A stretch of 64,000 nucleotides of DNA from Halobacillus sp. Marseille-P3879 (GTDB taxonomy: Bacteria; Bacillota; Bacilli; Bacillales; Halobacillaceae). The stretch is taken from contig NZ_OESS01000004.1 in assembly GCF_900240285.1 (NCBI RefSeq), forward strand, positions 140,225 to 204,224, in the 5' to 3' direction. This document shows, piece by piece, positions 44,050-54,227 of this stretch. The number at the start of each line of letters is the position of its first letter. Position 1 is the stretch's first letter. The position numbers were made by a program, and so were the translations under genes. The notes beneath the pieces are model-generated. The model did not search any database, had not been told where the DNA came from, and worked only from the letters and a program-made list of their open reading frames with translations.

Positions 44050-45354
44050 ATGGATATATTGATCATTGGAATGGGGTACGTAGGTACCACTACCGGACTG
44101 GTATTTGCTCAACAGGGTCATCATGTTACAGGGTTGGACATTGATCAGCAGAAGATAGCATCATTGCAGAGTGGAAATTTATACTTTTACGAACCGGGAT
44201 TACAAGAGATGCTATCTACTCATATCAAGAACCATACTATTACTTTCACATGTGACGCGGAAGCAGCTATCAAAAATCATGACGTCATTTTTATTACGGT
44301 AGGTACTCCTTCTTTAAATAGCGGCAAAGCCGATTTAACTTATATAAAACAAGCGGCTGAAATGATTGGAAGATATAAGAATGAAGAAAAAATAGTGGTC
44401 ATCAAAAGTACAGTTCCCATTGGGACTACAGATGAGTTAGAGGAATGGATTGCCCTTTCAAGTAAAGATACTTCACCTGTCCATATGACTATGAACCCAG
44501 AATTCTTACGTGAAGGAAATGCACTAAAAGATGCTCTTTATCCTAGTCGTATTGTTATTGGGAGCCAAAGCGATACAGCTATACACAAACTAAAAGAATT
44601 ATACAAAGATGTTTCTTCACCTGTCCTTGTTACATCTACCAAAGCTGCAGAAATGATTAAATATGCCTCTAATGCTTTCCTGGCAACCAAAATATCTTTT
44701 ATAAATGAAATGGCCAGACTATGCGACAAGGCAGGTGTTCCCATTCAAGATGTGGCCAAAGGTATGGGATTGGATGAACGAATAGGCTCACCTTTTTTAA
44801 ATTCAGGTCTAGGTTATGGCGGTTCTTGCTTCCCTAAGGATGTTAAGGAATTAATTGCTTCAGCTGAAGAAATAGGAAGCCCTCTCCACATTTTACAAAG
44901 GGTCGAAGAGGTCAATCAGACGCAGTCCACTTACTTCATGAGTAAAGTGAAAAGCAAATTTCCGCGATTAAAAGGGAAAAGAGTTGCTATATTCGGTTTA
45001 TCTTTTAAACCTAATACAGATGACACCCGCGAATCAGTTGCCTTTAGAATGCTTGAGCAATTCGTTCAAGAAGAGGCAAAAATATTCGTGCATGACCCCG
45101 CTGTGAATTTATCCACAGACTGGGTGAAGAAAGGTGTAACCCAGTGTTGGGATCCTTACATCACTGTTAAAGAGGCGGATCTGCTTGTTATTTGTACCGA
45201 GTGGCCTCAATACACTCAACTAGATTGGAAAAGAGTAAAAGGAAACATGGGAAACCCGTATCTGTTTGATGGTAGAAATATGTTAATTGGAGAAGAAATG
45301 AAAAAATTGGGCTTCTACTATCGAGGAATAGGCAGTGATTGCATTGACCACTAA
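44050..45354 (+). CDS. ytcA: UDP-glucose 6-dehydrogenase
   Basis: A 434-residue enzyme oxidising UDP-glucose to UDP-glucuronate. NAD motif IGMGYVGTTTGLVFAQ, catalytic Cys in LGYGGSCFPKD, and C-terminal AIFGLSFKPNTDDTRES are complete. The ATG at 44050 follows AAAGGAG. First of three nucleotide-sugar genes beside cotS/cotSA, matching the ytdA-ytcAB set of B. subtilis that feeds spore-coat polysaccharide. Confidence 0.92.
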   Translation: MDILIIGMGYVGTTTGLVFAQQGHHVTGLDIDQQKIASLQSGNLYFYEPGLQEMLSTHIKNHTITFTCDAEAAIKNHDVIFITVGTPSLNSGKADLTYIKQAAEMIGRYKNEEKIVVIKSTVPIGTTDELEEWIALSSKDTSPVHMTMNPEFLREGNALKDALYPSRIVIGSQSDTAIHKLKELYKDVSSPVLVTSTKAAEMIKYASNAFLATKISFINEMARLCDKAGVPIQDVAKGMGLDERIGSPFLNSGLGYGGSCFPKDVKELIASAEEIGSPLHILQRVEEVNQTQSTYFMSKVKSKFPRLKGKRVAIFGLSFKPNTDDTRESVAFRMLEQFVQEEAKIFVHDPAVNLSTDWVKKGVTQCWDPYITVKEADLLVICTEWPQYTQLDWKRVKGNMGNPYLFDGRNMLIGEEMKKLGFYYRGIGSDCIDH

Positions 45355-45371
45355 TCAGAAAGGAGAATTAC

Positions 45372-46412
45372 ATGAAAGGTCTTATCCTAGCTGCTGGAAA
45401 TGGAACCAGGCTTCGTCCGCTCTCTAATACAAGGCCAAAGCCGCTCCTTCCTGTAGCCAATAAACCGATTATAACGTATGGGGTTGAACAGCTTTATAAT
45501 TTAGGCATTACAAAAATCGGTATCGTCGTACAACCAGGTCAAAAAGAGTCTTTTGAGGAAAACCTTAAAATAAAAAAGCAGGACATTCAATTTCATTTTA
45601 TATACCAACAGGAACAAAAGGGAATCGCTCATGCCCTTAAGCAAGCTGAAACATTTATTGGTTCGGATTCATTTGTTCTCCTCTTAGGAGATAATTTAAT
45701 TAATGAATCGTTAGAACCTTTAATGACCATGTTTAACCATACAGACACCCATGCAACGGTTATGGTAACTAAAGTAGCAACTCCTGAAGATTATGGGATC
45801 GCTGAAACAAAGGACCATCAAATAACAAGTGTGGAAGAAAAACCAACCCAGCCTAAATCAAATCTTGCTATTATTGGAGTTTACCTTTTCCAGTCAACCA
45901 TCTTTAAGGCCATTGACTCGATTGCTCCTTCTTCACGAGGGGAATATGAGATCACCGATGCTATTCAATGGCTGATCGACAACGAATTCCATGTGAATTA
46001 TGTAAAAGCTGAGCGTCCTGTGTTTGATGTTGGCACAATGGACCGATGGCTGGAAGCTAATCGATGGATCCTTGAACAATATCCGGATCTTACACACCAT
46101 GAGAAAGTAAAGAATTCCATTATTATCCCACCTGTTAAAATTGGAGAGAAGTGTAAAATCAAAAACGCTGTCATTGGACCCTACGTGTCAATTGAAGCAG
46201 GGACTACGATTAAGAATTGTCATATTAAAAATAGTATAATTTTAGGCGGCTCCACTTTCAAACATGTGCCTTACGAAATTGTTGACAGCATCTTTGGCGA
46301 AAAAACAAAGTTCATTGCCCAGGACGTTTCAGAATCAACCATTCATGGATTGTTCGGTGACGACTCTTCTTTCATCTTCTCTAATTCAACAGGAAATAAG
46401 AAGAAAAAATAA
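45372..46412 (+). CDS. ytdA: Sugar-1-phosphate nucleotidyltransferase
   Basis: A 346-residue nucleotidyltransferase with the LILAAGNGTRLRPLS signature, KPLLPVANKPII, and the metal Asp in LLLGDN, plus a C-terminal left-handed beta-helix (IKNAVIGPYVSIEAG). It is the long type related to glucose-1-phosphate thymidylyl/uridylyltransferases. By context it probably makes the UDP-glucose or similar donor used by its neighbours. The symbol follows position and length only. It begins 18 bases after the dehydrogenase stop. Confidence 0.85.
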   Translation: MKGLILAAGNGTRLRPLSNTRPKPLLPVANKPIITYGVEQLYNLGITKIGIVVQPGQKESFEENLKIKKQDIQFHFIYQQEQKGIAHALKQAETFIGSDSFVLLLGDNLINESLEPLMTMFNHTDTHATVMVTKVATPEDYGIAETKDHQITSVEEKPTQPKSNLAIIGVYLFQSTIFKAIDSIAPSSRGEYEITDAIQWLIDNEFHVNYVKAERPVFDVGTMDRWLEANRWILEQYPDLTHHEKVKNSIIIPPVKIGEKCKIKNAVIGPYVSIEAGTTIKNCHIKNSIILGGSTFKHVPYEIVDSIFGEKTKFIAQDVSESTIHGLFGDDSSFIFSNSTGNKKKK

Positions 46413-46420
46413 TTAACTCT

Positions 46421-46452
46421 AAGCTGTGAGAATAGATCCTCACAGCTTTTTT
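46421..46452 (+). terminator. Terminator after the nucleotidyltransferase gene
   Basis: A 10-bp perfect stem (46421-46430 with 46439-46448) and T run. It may be partial, since the epimerase gene 70 bases later belongs to the same pathway. Confidence 0.75.
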
Positions 46453-46521
46453 GCATGAACTTACGGCCGGGGATATACATATAGTACGAAGGAAGCTCCC
46501 AAACCCTTATGAGGTGATATA

Positions 46522-47523
46522 ATGATTTTACTAACAGGTGCAGCAGGCTTCATTGGTGCTCACCTTGCTAAACGCCTGCTCTTTGAAGGGTACACCGTTC
46601 TGGGGATCGATAACTTAAACGCCTACTATGACGTTCAATTAAAAGAAGATCGTTTGAATTGGATTAAGCACGCTAACTTCACATTTGAACAAGTGGATCG
46701 AGTTGATCAGGATCGATTAGATGCCTTATTTAAGAAGCACCAGCCTTCTTTAGTTATCGACCTTGCAGCTCAAGCCGGAGTCCGTTACAGTCTTGAAAAC
46801 CCTAAAGCATATGTAGATTCTAATATCGTCGGCTTCTTAAACATACTAGAAGCCTGCCGTCATTATCCGGTAGAACAGCTTATTTACGCTTCATCAAGCT
46901 CTGTTTATGGTGCAAATACGAAGATGCCTTTTTCTGTTCAGGACAATGTCGATCATCCGGTCAGCTTATATGCAGCCACGAAAAAAGCAAATGAACTAAT
47001 GGCACACACGTACAGCCATTTGTACACATTACCTACTACGGGTCTGCGCTTTTTTACTGTTTACGGTCCCTGGGGGCGCCCTGATATGGCTTTATTTACT
47101 TTTACAAAAGCCATTCTTGAAGGAAAACCGATTAAAGTCTTTAATCAAGGGAACATGATGAGAGACTTTACCTATATTGATGACATTGTGGAAGGAATCG
47201 TCCGCTTGTTACAAACAAAACCTTCCCCAAATCCTGACTGGAAAAGCGACAAACCTGACCCCAGTCGAAGCTCAGCCCCTTACAGGATATACAATATAGG
47301 TAACAGCAGACCGGTAAAGCTGATGGACTTTATTACGGCAATTGAAAAGAAGCTAGGTGTAAAGGCACAAAAAGAATTTTTACCTTTACAAAGCGGTGAT
47401 GTAGTTGCTACGTATGCCGATGTCGATGATCTCATAAGCGACACAGGATATCAGCCTAAAACTTCTGTCCAGGAGGGCGTTTCTCGCTTCATTGACTGGT
47501 ATAGGAACTATTATGGCGTTTAA
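46522..47523 (+). CDS. ytcB: NAD-dependent epimerase (UDP-glucuronate 4-epimerase type)
   Basis: A 333-residue short-chain epimerase. [15 protein letters not shown] binds NAD, with catalytic SSSSVYG and YAATKK. The segment [24 protein letters not shown] is characteristic of UDP-glucuronate 4-epimerases, so the likely product is UDP-galacturonate, consistent with the upstream UDP-glucose dehydrogenase. The ATG follows GAGGTG. It fits the ytcB position of the coat-polysaccharide cluster. Confidence 0.9.
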   Translation: MILLTGAAGFIGAHLAKRLLFEGYTVLGIDNLNAYYDVQLKEDRLNWIKHANFTFEQVDRVDQDRLDALFKKHQPSLVIDLAAQAGVRYSLENPKAYVDSNIVGFLNILEACRHYPVEQLIYASSSSVYGANTKMPFSVQDNVDHPVSLYAATKKANELMAHTYSHLYTLPTTGLRFFTVYGPWGRPDMALFTFTKAILEGKPIKVFNQGNMMRDFTYIDDIVEGIVRLLQTKPSPNPDWKSDKPDPSRSSAPYRIYNIGNSRPVKLMDFITAIEKKLGVKAQKEFLPLQSGDVVATYADVDDLISDTGYQPKTSVQEGVSRFIDWYRNYYGV

Positions 47524-47524
47524 A

Positions 47525-47562
47525 AATAGAGAGATCCATCAACGGACCTCTCTATTCCTGTT
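47525..47562. terminator. Bidirectional terminator
   Basis: A 13-bp stem with one mismatch (47525-47537 with 47544-47556) directly after the epimerase stop; on the minus strand it follows the 24-codon ORF and has a T run. Confidence 0.72.
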
Positions 47563-47626
47563 TCAGCAGTCTTATTAAATCCGCTGCTGTCATTTCTGCA
47601 ACAAGATCAGCATCCTGGTATCGCAT
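47552..47626 (-). CDS. Possible 24-residue peptide gene
   Basis: An ATG 7 bases after AGAGGA opens a 24-codon frame (MRYQDADLVAEMTAADLIRL, then LKQE) whose stop touches a terminator with a minus-strand T run. The peptide looks like an amphipathic helix. Ribosome-binding site, length and terminator together suggest a small expressed unit, but no family was recognised and chance cannot be excluded. Confidence 0.35.
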   Translation of the reverse strand: MRYQDADLVAEMTAADLIRLLKQE

Positions 47627-47798
47627 TTCTATATCCTCTTTTTATGTACATGTTAACTGAAAAAACAAATACGATTTATTATATAAATACCATGTACTCA
47701 GTTGGTTTCTACAAATACTGAGGTAAAAAAGATTGATACATCTCAATTGCATCTGTATGTTCTTCTAATACATCTAGAGTTTTTGAATGGGGCTTAGC

Positions 47799-48317
47799 TT
47801 AAATAACAGGATAGTCTTTTTCGTCAAATTTTTCTTCTGGTATAAACGCTAATTGTTCTTGATTAATCGAGAATTGGGCATTAATCCCGTCTTTATTTCC
47901 ACGAGCGTCTAACCTTACCCATTTATCGAGTGATTTAAAATAAACAGCATTTAAAGCGTGAATGCAATATCCCTTTTCAGGCTTATCAAACAACTTCAAT
48001 CGCTGATAACAAAAACCTGTGGGAATTCCTTGAGAACGTAATAAGGAGGCTAATAAATGCGATTTTGCATAGCAAATTCCTTCTTTATATTTTAATACAT
48101 CAGAAGCCTTACATGTCACAAGTTGGCCTTGAATATCCCAGGAATGAGCAATTTCATCGCGTACGTATTCAAAAGCTGCTTTTGCTTTTTCTAATTCTGT
48201 TTGAGTTGGGTTGAAAAGTTCTTCAATTTTTCCTTTAATTATGGAGTTAGAATAATTGACTTCATTTAATTCGAGCAAATAATCTTCTAATTGATCAGAT
48301 TCACAAACCAATTCCAT
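47799..48317 (-). CDS. Transglutaminase-like cysteine peptidase domain protein
   Basis: A 172-residue protein with a transglutaminase-like core. The catalytic triad appears as Cys in KEGICYAKSHLLASLLRSQG, His in YCIHALNAVYF and Asp in WVRLDARGN. No signal peptide, so it acts in the cytoplasm. Similar stand-alone proteins are annotated as transglutaminase-like and none has a fixed role. The ATG follows AGGGGG. Confidence 0.82.
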   Translation of the reverse strand: MELVCESDQLEDYLLELNEVNYSNSIIKGKIEELFNPTQTELEKAKAAFEYVRDEIAHSWDIQGQLVTCKASDVLKYKEGICYAKSHLLASLLRSQGIPTGFCYQRLKLFDKPEKGYCIHALNAVYFKSLDKWVRLDARGNKDGINAQFSINQEQLAFIPEEKFDEKDYPVI

Positions 48318-48510
48318 TTCCCTTATTCCCCCTCAATTTTCTCCCTATTATACAATAATATTAAATGAATAAAGCAATTAACCTGTCTCATTTGGAAGAA
48401 AGTGGGGTTTTTCCCTAGAAATCAAGTTTCTACTGTTTTGCCCGTTAGTTGAACAACTTGATCAACAATTCCTTATTTATATAATTATGATGGAAATCCT
48501 TTACTAATCG

Positions 48511-48547
48511 AAAAGACGCCAAAAGGATATGTCCTTCTGACGTCTTT
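48511..48547 (-). terminator. Terminator after glmS
   Basis: A long stem (48511-48527 with 48531-48547, interrupted by mismatches) with T-rich minus-strand end. It is 80 bases beyond the glmS stop. Confidence 0.7.
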
Positions 48548-48629
48548 AATGATATTACATATTTGAAGCAGAGATATTTAGTTGCCAGCTTTTTTATAAC
48601 TGAACAGCAAGCAAGCTCTCATTTACTAT

Positions 48630-50429
48630 TTATTCCACCGTCACACTTTTGGCTAAATTTCTTGGCTTATCAACATCACAATCACGGTGAAGAGCTGCAT
48701 AATAAGATACCAGCTGCAAAGGAATTACGGATACAAGCGGCGTCAGCAATTCATGGACGTGCGGAATCACGAAAGCATCCCCGTCTTTATTTAGACCTTT
48801 CATGCTGATAATCATGCTGTTCGCTCCACGTGCTTCAACCTCCTGTACGTTACCCCGGATGGAATAATTCACATTTTCCTGAGTAGCAAGGGCAATAACA
48901 GGAGTTCCTTCTTCAATTAGAGCAATTGTTCCGTGTTTAAGCTCTCCCCCGGCGAATCCTTCTGCCTGGATATAGGAAATTTCTTTTAATTTCAAAGAAC
49001 CTTCCAATCCTACATAGTAATCAATGCCGCGGCCGATGAAGAAGCAGTTACGGGTGGTTGGTAAATAGTCACTGGCTAGTTGCTCTAATGCTTCTTTCTG
49101 GTCGGTTAATGCCTCCATTGCATTAGCAACAATACCAAGCTCCTGCATTGGGTCAAAGTCAAGTTCAATACCCTTGGCACGGGCTGTATCAACGGCCAGA
49201 ATGGCAAGTACTGCCATTTGGGCTGTGTAGGCTTTAGTTGAAGCTACAGCAATTTCCGGGCCTGCGTGCAAGTGCATCGTGTAATCGGCTTCACGGGAAA
49301 GGGTGGATCCAGGCACATTTGTCAGTGTAAGTGCCGGATGCCCGAGTTCTTTGGTCTGGACAAGAACAGAACGACTGTCTGCTGTCTCGCCGCTTTGAGA
49401 GATATAGACGAATAAAGGCTTCTCAGAAAGCAAAGGCATATTGTAAGAGAATTCACTGGCTACGTGAACCTCAACAGGAATATTAGCTAACTTCTCAATG
49501 AACTGCTTGCCTAGAAGACCAGCGTGATAGCTTGTGCCTGCTGCAATAATATAAATTCGATCACAGTTCTTCATAGCATCACGAATTTCAGGCTCCAGTT
49601 TTATCTGGTCGTTATCATCCTGGTATTCCTGGATGATTTTACGAATGACAAAGGGCTGTTCATCAATTTCTTTAAGCATGAAGTGAGGGTACGTTCCTTT
49701 TTCAATATCTGTTGCATCGAGTTCTGCTGTAAAAGGTTCACGAGTTACTCTTTCTCCATCCGGAGACTGAATGATGACGTCATCACGGCGCAGCAGCACA
49801 GTTTCTTTATCCATTAATTCGAGGAATTGGTCGGTTACATGAAGAGCCGCCATGGAATCACTTGCTACAGCATTGAAACCTTCCCCAAGTCCAACGAGTA
49901 ATGGGCTTTTGTTTTTTGCAACATAAATTGTGTCTTCATCTTCTGCATCGATGAGCGCAATCGCATACGATCCTGTCAGCAGGTTTACGGCTTTACGAAA
50001 CGCTGCTGCCACATCGTTCAACTCGCTATTCAATACTTCAATCAGCTGAACGATGATTTCTGTATCTGTTTCACTCTTCATTTCTACGTCAGCAAGGTAT
50101 TCATTCTTTACATCTAAATAGTTCTCGATGACACCATTATGCACGATTGTAAAACGCTTAGATGTGCTTTGGTGAGGGTGAGCATTTTCTTCACTTGGGG
50201 CTCCGTGTGTCGCCCAGCGAGTGTGTCCAATACCTAGAGAGGAGTAAGTGCTCTGATCCACTGCTTCTCTAAGTGCAGCGATTCGTCCCTTAACCTTGGA
50301 CACTTTCACTCCGCCATTTAAAGTGGCAATCCCTGCTGAGTCATACCCTCTGTATTCAAGCTTCTCCAACCCGTTTAACAAAATTTCTTTCGTATCTTCC
50401 TGTCCGATATATCCTACAATTCCACACAT
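48630..50429 (-). CDS. glmS: Glucosamine-6-phosphate synthase GlmS
   Basis: A 599-residue glutamine:fructose-6-phosphate aminotransferase, first step of UDP-GlcNAc synthesis. The mature N-terminal Cys is in MCGIVGYIG, with a glutaminase domain (GHTRWATHG) and two SIS isomerase domains ([37 protein letters not shown]), ending [15 protein letters not shown]. The start at 50429 follows TAGGAGG; 12 upstream residues are dropped. The glmS ribozyme at 50545-50694 lies in its leader, so glucosamine-6-phosphate feeds back on its mRNA. Confidence 0.96.
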   Translation of the reverse strand: MCGIVGYIGQEDTKEILLNGLEKLEYRGYDSAGIATLNGGVKVSKVKGRIAALREAVDQSTYSSLGIGHTRWATHGAPSEENAHPHQSTSKRFTIVHNGVIENYLDVKNEYLADVEMKSETDTEIIVQLIEVLNSELNDVAAAFRKAVNLLTGSYAIALIDAEDEDTIYVAKNKSPLLVGLGEGFNAVASDSMAALHVTDQFLELMDKETVLLRRDDVIIQSPDGERVTREPFTAELDATDIEKGTYPHFMLKEIDEQPFVIRKIIQEYQDDNDQIKLEPEIRDAMKNCDRIYIIAAGTSYHAGLLGKQFIEKLANIPVEVHVASEFSYNMPLLSEKPLFVYISQSGETADSRSVLVQTKELGHPALTLTNVPGSTLSREADYTMHLHAGPEIAVASTKAYTAQMAVLAILAVDTARAKGIELDFDPMQELGIVANAMEALTDQKEALEQLASDYLPTTRNCFFIGRGIDYYVGLEGSLKLKEISYIQAEGFAGGELKHGTIALIEEGTPVIALATQENVNYSIRGNVQEVEARGANSMIISMKGLNKDGDAFVIPHVHELLTPLVSVIPLQLVSYYAALHRDCDVDKPRNLAKSVTVE

Positions 50430-50481
50430 AGTTGTTATTCCTCCTAAAGTAAAGAAAAGGAGCAAACAACGATCATACTAT

Positions 50482-50512
50482 AAAAAACTAGCAGGGGCCG
50501 TTATTTGCCCCT
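50482..50512 (-). other. Terminator-like hairpin between ribozyme and glmS
   Basis: Stem 50493-50498 with 50507-50512 (AGGGGC/GCCCCT on the minus strand), then five bases and six T. It is weak as a terminator because of the gap, but lies in the glmS leader after the ribozyme. Confidence 0.4.
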
Positions 50513-50544
50513 CTCCCGTAAACATAATATTGATCAGGCACTTT

Positions 50545-50694
50545 GAATGTATGATTTGGTCAAAAAGTCGCCTCTTTGGTTTAGCATACAAACGTACGGT
50601 TGAAGTGCAGCAACCGGGAGGCATCCGCCGAACACTCGATGAACCTCCACCTCGTCAACTGTGCATTTTTTCCGTTCTGCACAGCCCTGGCGCT
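50545..50694 (-). ncRNA. glmS ribozyme-riboswitch
   Basis: The minus strand carries the conserved ribozyme core: AGCGCC at the cleavage site (A at 50694), GTTGACGAGG, GGTTCATCGAG, TTCGGCGGATG, CTCCCGGTTG and the later AAACC/GGCGACTT segment, in the order known from Bacillus glmS ribozymes. Glucosamine-6-phosphate acts as cofactor for self-cleavage, which destabilises the glmS message. The P1 hairpin contains an unusually AT-rich loop (ACGGAAAAAATG). The 3' boundary is approximate. Confidence 0.92.
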
Positions 50695-50871
50695 TTATCA
50701 AACGAACTTCCTCTTTCCTCCTTTACTCTCTTTGAATAAAGGCCCTTACTCATTTATCCGAAAGAATTAATGGTAAAACTTCTTTCTTCAATTTTTTCAA
50801 GGCTATGCCTCATTTTACCCGAAGACAAGCCAGCCGGTCAATAAAATTCGTAAAGGCCCCACGTTATAAAA

Positions 50872-50909
50872 TATGCGCAGGAGAGAGTCTGGTTCTCGGC
50901 CTGCGCATA
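50872..50909 (-). terminator. Terminator after glmM
   Basis: A 10-bp perfect stem (50872-50881 with 50900-50909) with a T-rich minus-strand tail, 7 bases after the glmM stop. Confidence 0.8.
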
Positions 50910-50915
50910 GATCAG

Positions 50916-52265
50916 CTATTCTTTCATGCCTAATTCTTCATTCACTACCTCGACGACTTTATCAACGTAAGTTTCACATTGTTCCTCTGTCGGTGCTTCT
51001 ACCATAATTCGAACGAGCGGTTCAGTCCCGGACGGGCGTACTAACACACGTCCCTTATCTCCCATTTCTTCCTCTACTGCTTGAATCGCTTCTTGAATGC
51101 GAGGGTGAGTTTGAACGGCTTGTTTATCAATTACCCTTACGTTCTTAAGTACTTGAGGGAATTTCTCCATCTCATTGGCAAGCACTGATAATGGTTTACC
51201 TGTTTCCTTCAATACATTAACGAGCTGGAGAGCTGTCAGCAAACCATCTCCTGTAGTATTATGGTCGAGGAAAATGATATGCCCCGACTGCTCTCCGCCA
51301 AGGTTGTAGCCGCCACGGCGCATTTCTTCCATGACATAACGGTCACCAACCGCTGTCTTATCACTTTTCATTCCCAGTGCCTCAATCGCTTTGTAAAAAC
51401 CTAAGTTACTCATCACCGTTGAAACGACTGTAGAATGATTTAGCATGCCTTTTTCATTCATGAATTTCGCACAAATATACATAATACGATCGCCATCAAC
51501 GATGCTTCCTTTTTCATCAACCGCAATTAACCGATCACCGTCTCCATCAAAAGCAAGTCCGATATCAGCATTTTTATCTTTAACGAGCTGTTGAAGAGCT
51601 TCCGGATGAGTAGACCCAACTTGTTTGTTGATGTTCAACCCATCTGGAGAGGATCCAATTGAAGAAATATCCGCTTCCAGGTCTGCAAACAAATGAGAAG
51701 CCAGGGAAGATGTCGATCCATTTGCACAATCAAGAGCTATGTGCAAGCCGTCAAAATCATAGTCTACCGTTTGTTTCAAGTGCTGCAGATACTTCTGGCC
51801 GCCTTCAAAATAATCATTGATCTGGCCAAGATCAGCTCCTGAAGGACGGGGCAGTGTGTCCTCTTCTGCATCGATTAACGCTTCAATTTCTTCTTCCTGC
51901 GTATCCGTTAATTTAAATCCATCAGGACCAAAGAACTTTATGCCGTTATCTTCTACTGGGTTATGAGAGGCGGAGATCATAATTCCCGCTTCAGCTTGAA
52001 GAGCTTTGGTCAAAAAGGCAACGCCTGGAGTAGAGATCACTCCCAGCCTCATCACTTCTGCTCCGATGGAGAGAAGACCAGCAGCAAGAGCGCCTTCAAA
52101 CATTTCCCCAGAGATTCGTGTGTCACGGCCGATTAAAATCTTTGGACGCTCCACCTCTTTGGTAAGGACATACCCGCCGTAACGTCCTAATTTAAAAGCC
52201 AGTTCAGGTGTTAATTCTTTATTCGCTACCCCACGGACCCCGTCCGTTCCGAAATATTTACCCAT
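50916..52265 (-). CDS. glmM: Phosphoglucosamine mutase GlmM
   Basis: A 449-residue enzyme converting glucosamine-6-phosphate to glucosamine-1-phosphate. The phosphoserine loop is [12 protein letters not shown] (Ser 100), the metal loop is [10 protein letters not shown] and the phosphate-binding end is [15 protein letters not shown]. Directly downstream of cdaA-cdaR, the conserved order in Bacillota; GlmM is known to bind and inhibit CdaA. Confidence 0.95.
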   Translation of the reverse strand: MGKYFGTDGVRGVANKELTPELAFKLGRYGGYVLTKEVERPKILIGRDTRISGEMFEGALAAGLLSIGAEVMRLGVISTPGVAFLTKALQAEAGIMISASHNPVEDNGIKFFGPDGFKLTDTQEEEIEALIDAEEDTLPRPSGADLGQINDYFEGGQKYLQHLKQTVDYDFDGLHIALDCANGSTSSLASHLFADLEADISSIGSSPDGLNINKQVGSTHPEALQQLVKDKNADIGLAFDGDGDRLIAVDEKGSIVDGDRIMYICAKFMNEKGMLNHSTVVSTVMSNLGFYKAIEALGMKSDKTAVGDRYVMEEMRRGGYNLGGEQSGHIIFLDHNTTGDGLLTALQLVNVLKETGKPLSVLANEMEKFPQVLKNVRVIDKQAVQTHPRIQEAIQAVEEEMGDKGRVLVRPSGTEPLVRIMVEAPTEEQCETYVDKVVEVVNEELGMKE

Positions 52266-52302
52266 TGTAAGATGACCTCTCTTTCATTATGTCTCGTTCT
52301 TA

Positions 52303-53277
52303 TTATTGTTGTTCATCAGTCACTTCTTCTACTTCTACTTCCACTTCAACCGTTTCGGGTTCCACAGCGGAAACATCGTCGGGAAGGGGAATATCTACTT
52401 CAACTGTGCCACTCTCTGAAATGTCTGATACATCTACAGGAATATCATCAAAGTTATCGATTTCTGCTAGCACATCATTCGGACCAGTAATCGTTACACT
52501 GTCTGTTTCAGAAGTAATTGAATCCACCTCTACTCCTTCAGGTGTGTCCCCTTCTGGTTCAAACGAAACAGATACATCTTTCTCTGACTTCGTAATTGGC
52601 ACGGTAACGTCTACCGTAGTAGGATCTAACAACACATTTAATTCGTTACCTTGAGAGTCGTATACTTTCACAGGAGCTTCAATATCTTCCAGCGTACCTT
52701 CAGCCTCTCCGACATCAATGATAGCTTTTACTGAAGCTACTCGATCTATGGCTTCCGAAGAACCCGTAATTGTGACTTCTTCCGGTTCTATAGCAGCGTC
52801 CCCTATTGTAAAGTCATTTTCGATTTCACTCTCGTTAATATAGTCAATGTTCACTGGGAAGTCCTGACTTTCCTTCTCCTCAATCGTAACTTCAACCACT
52901 TGAGGCTCTATATCGACTGAGAGCTGATTAGATATCCCGGAATGCTGGACATTAACTTCGTGTGTACCAGGCCCCAGGTCATTCAAATCAACAAAAGCGG
53001 TAAAGTTTTGCTGTCTCACCACCGGAGCCACCGCGCTGTTCGGCCCTTCCACGGAAACGGTTACGTTCTGCGGAAGTCCGCTCACCACATACTCTTCACT
53101 ATCAAATTGAACTTCTAATGGAATATCATTCATAACCTCCGTTACTGAGGAAGTATCATTAAACCATTGGGAATCACTATCCATATTATCGTCCACATTA
53201 ATGGACACCCACAAAAGAACTGCTAGAAGCAAGGAGATAATTCGAATAAACCATTTATTTCTAAATAAGTTATCCAT
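52303..53277 (-). CDS. cdaR: CdaA regulatory protein CdaR (YbbR domains)
   Basis: A 324-residue membrane-anchored protein. One N-terminal helix (WFIRIISLLLAVLLWVSINV) is followed by several extracellular YbbR repeats (SGLPQNVTVSVEGPN; EVTITGSSEAI; SVTITGPNDVL) and a very acidic C-terminus (EPETVEVEVEVEEVTDE). It regulates the diadenylate cyclase CdaA. The start at 53277 overlaps the cdaA end by 8 bases; the extension to 53334 is only shadow of cdaA. Confidence 0.92.
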   Translation of the reverse strand: MDNLFRNKWFIRIISLLLAVLLWVSINVDDNMDSDSQWFNDTSSVTEVMNDIPLEVQFDSEEYVVSGLPQNVTVSVEGPNSAVAPVVRQQNFTAFVDLNDLGPGTHEVNVQHSGISNQLSVDIEPQVVEVTIEEKESQDFPVNIDYINESEIENDFTIGDAAIEPEEVTITGSSEAIDRVASVKAIIDVGEAEGTLEDIEAPVKVYDSQGNELNVLLDPTTVDVTVPITKSEKDVSVSFEPEGDTPEGVEVDSITSETDSVTITGPNDVLAEIDNFDDIPVDVSDISESGTVEVDIPLPDDVSAVEPETVEVEVEVEEVTDEQQ

Positions 53278-54088
53278 TCTTTTTCCCCCTCCAATTCCAT
53301 GATTTTGCGGCAGGGGTTTTATAGTGTGAATCAAGCTCGCTTCTTAGTATTTCTTCTAGTTTTTCCTGATCAAGCTGTCTGTGCAGCTCTCCATTTTTTG
53401 TACAGGAAATACCGCCCGTTTCTTCTGACACAACGATCGTTACTGCATCAGTAACCTCGCTTATGCCCATGGCTGCTCTATGCCTTGTACCCAGTTCCTT
53501 GGAGATAAAAGGACTCTCGGATAAAGGCAGATAACATCCAGCAGCGATAATTTTATCATCTTTAAGTATAACGGCCCCATCGTGTAATGGTGTATTCGGT
53601 ATAAATATGTTCGTCAATAACTCGCTGGTTAAATGACCGCCAATAGGTATACCTGTTTCGACATAGTCACCCATACCAGTTTCTCTTTCAATAGTGATCA
53701 AAGCACCAATTCTACGTTTCGCCATATAGTTACATGACTTAATAATCGCTTGAATTGATTTCTCTGTATCTTCTTCTTCTCCGGAGGTCCGGCTGAAGAA
53801 GCTTCCGCGTCCCAATTGCTCAAGAGCCCGTCTTAGTTCAGGCTGGAACAATATAATAATAGCAAGAAAGCCCCAAGTGATGGCTTGTGACATTAACCAC
53901 CTGAGGGTACTCAGTCCAAATAAATTGCTTAATAACCAAATACCTAATATAACGAAGATCCCTTTTAACAATTGAACGGCCTTCGTCCCCTGAATCAGCA
54001 TGATTAATTTATATACAACAAACCAGACAAGGGCGATATCAATTGCAATTAATAATACATCTAAAACATCCAGTCCCCCATCAAGCAT
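53270..54088 (-). CDS. cdaA: Diadenylate cyclase CdaA
   Basis: A 272-residue membrane-bound enzyme making cyclic di-AMP from two ATP. Three N-terminal membrane helices (to residue about 80), then the DAC domain with DGA at about 170-172 (TPLHDGAVI) and RHR at about 202-204 (GTRHRAAMG). The ATG at 54088 follows AAGGAAG; GTG 54094 is too near it. The cdaA-cdaR-glmM-glmS order links c-di-AMP with wall precursor supply. Confidence 0.95.
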   Translation of the reverse strand: MLDGGLDVLDVLLIAIDIALVWFVVYKLIMLIQGTKAVQLLKGIFVILGIWLLSNLFGLSTLRWLMSQAITWGFLAIIILFQPELRRALEQLGRGSFFSRTSGEEEDTEKSIQAIIKSCNYMAKRRIGALITIERETGMGDYVETGIPIGGHLTSELLTNIFIPNTPLHDGAVILKDDKIIAAGCYLPLSESPFISKELGTRHRAAMGISEVTDAVTIVVSEETGGISCTKNGELHRQLDQEKLEEILRSELDSHYKTPAAKSWNWRGKKNG

Positions 54089-54194
54089 GTTCACACTTCC
54101 TTCTGAAGAAATTCAGCTACGTTAAAAGTTTCCATAGCCTGTATTATTATAACACACTTATTATTTTTTCCGTTATTAAAACAAGGATACAAAA

Positions 54195-54223
54195 AATTAA
54201 ACCACTGTAACAAACAGTGGTTT
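54195..54223 (-). terminator. Terminator of the sigW-rsiW unit
   Basis: A 9-bp perfect stem (54199-54207 with 54215-54223) and T-rich minus-strand tail, 5 bases after the rsiW stop. Confidence 0.8.
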
Positions 54224-54227
54224 ATAA

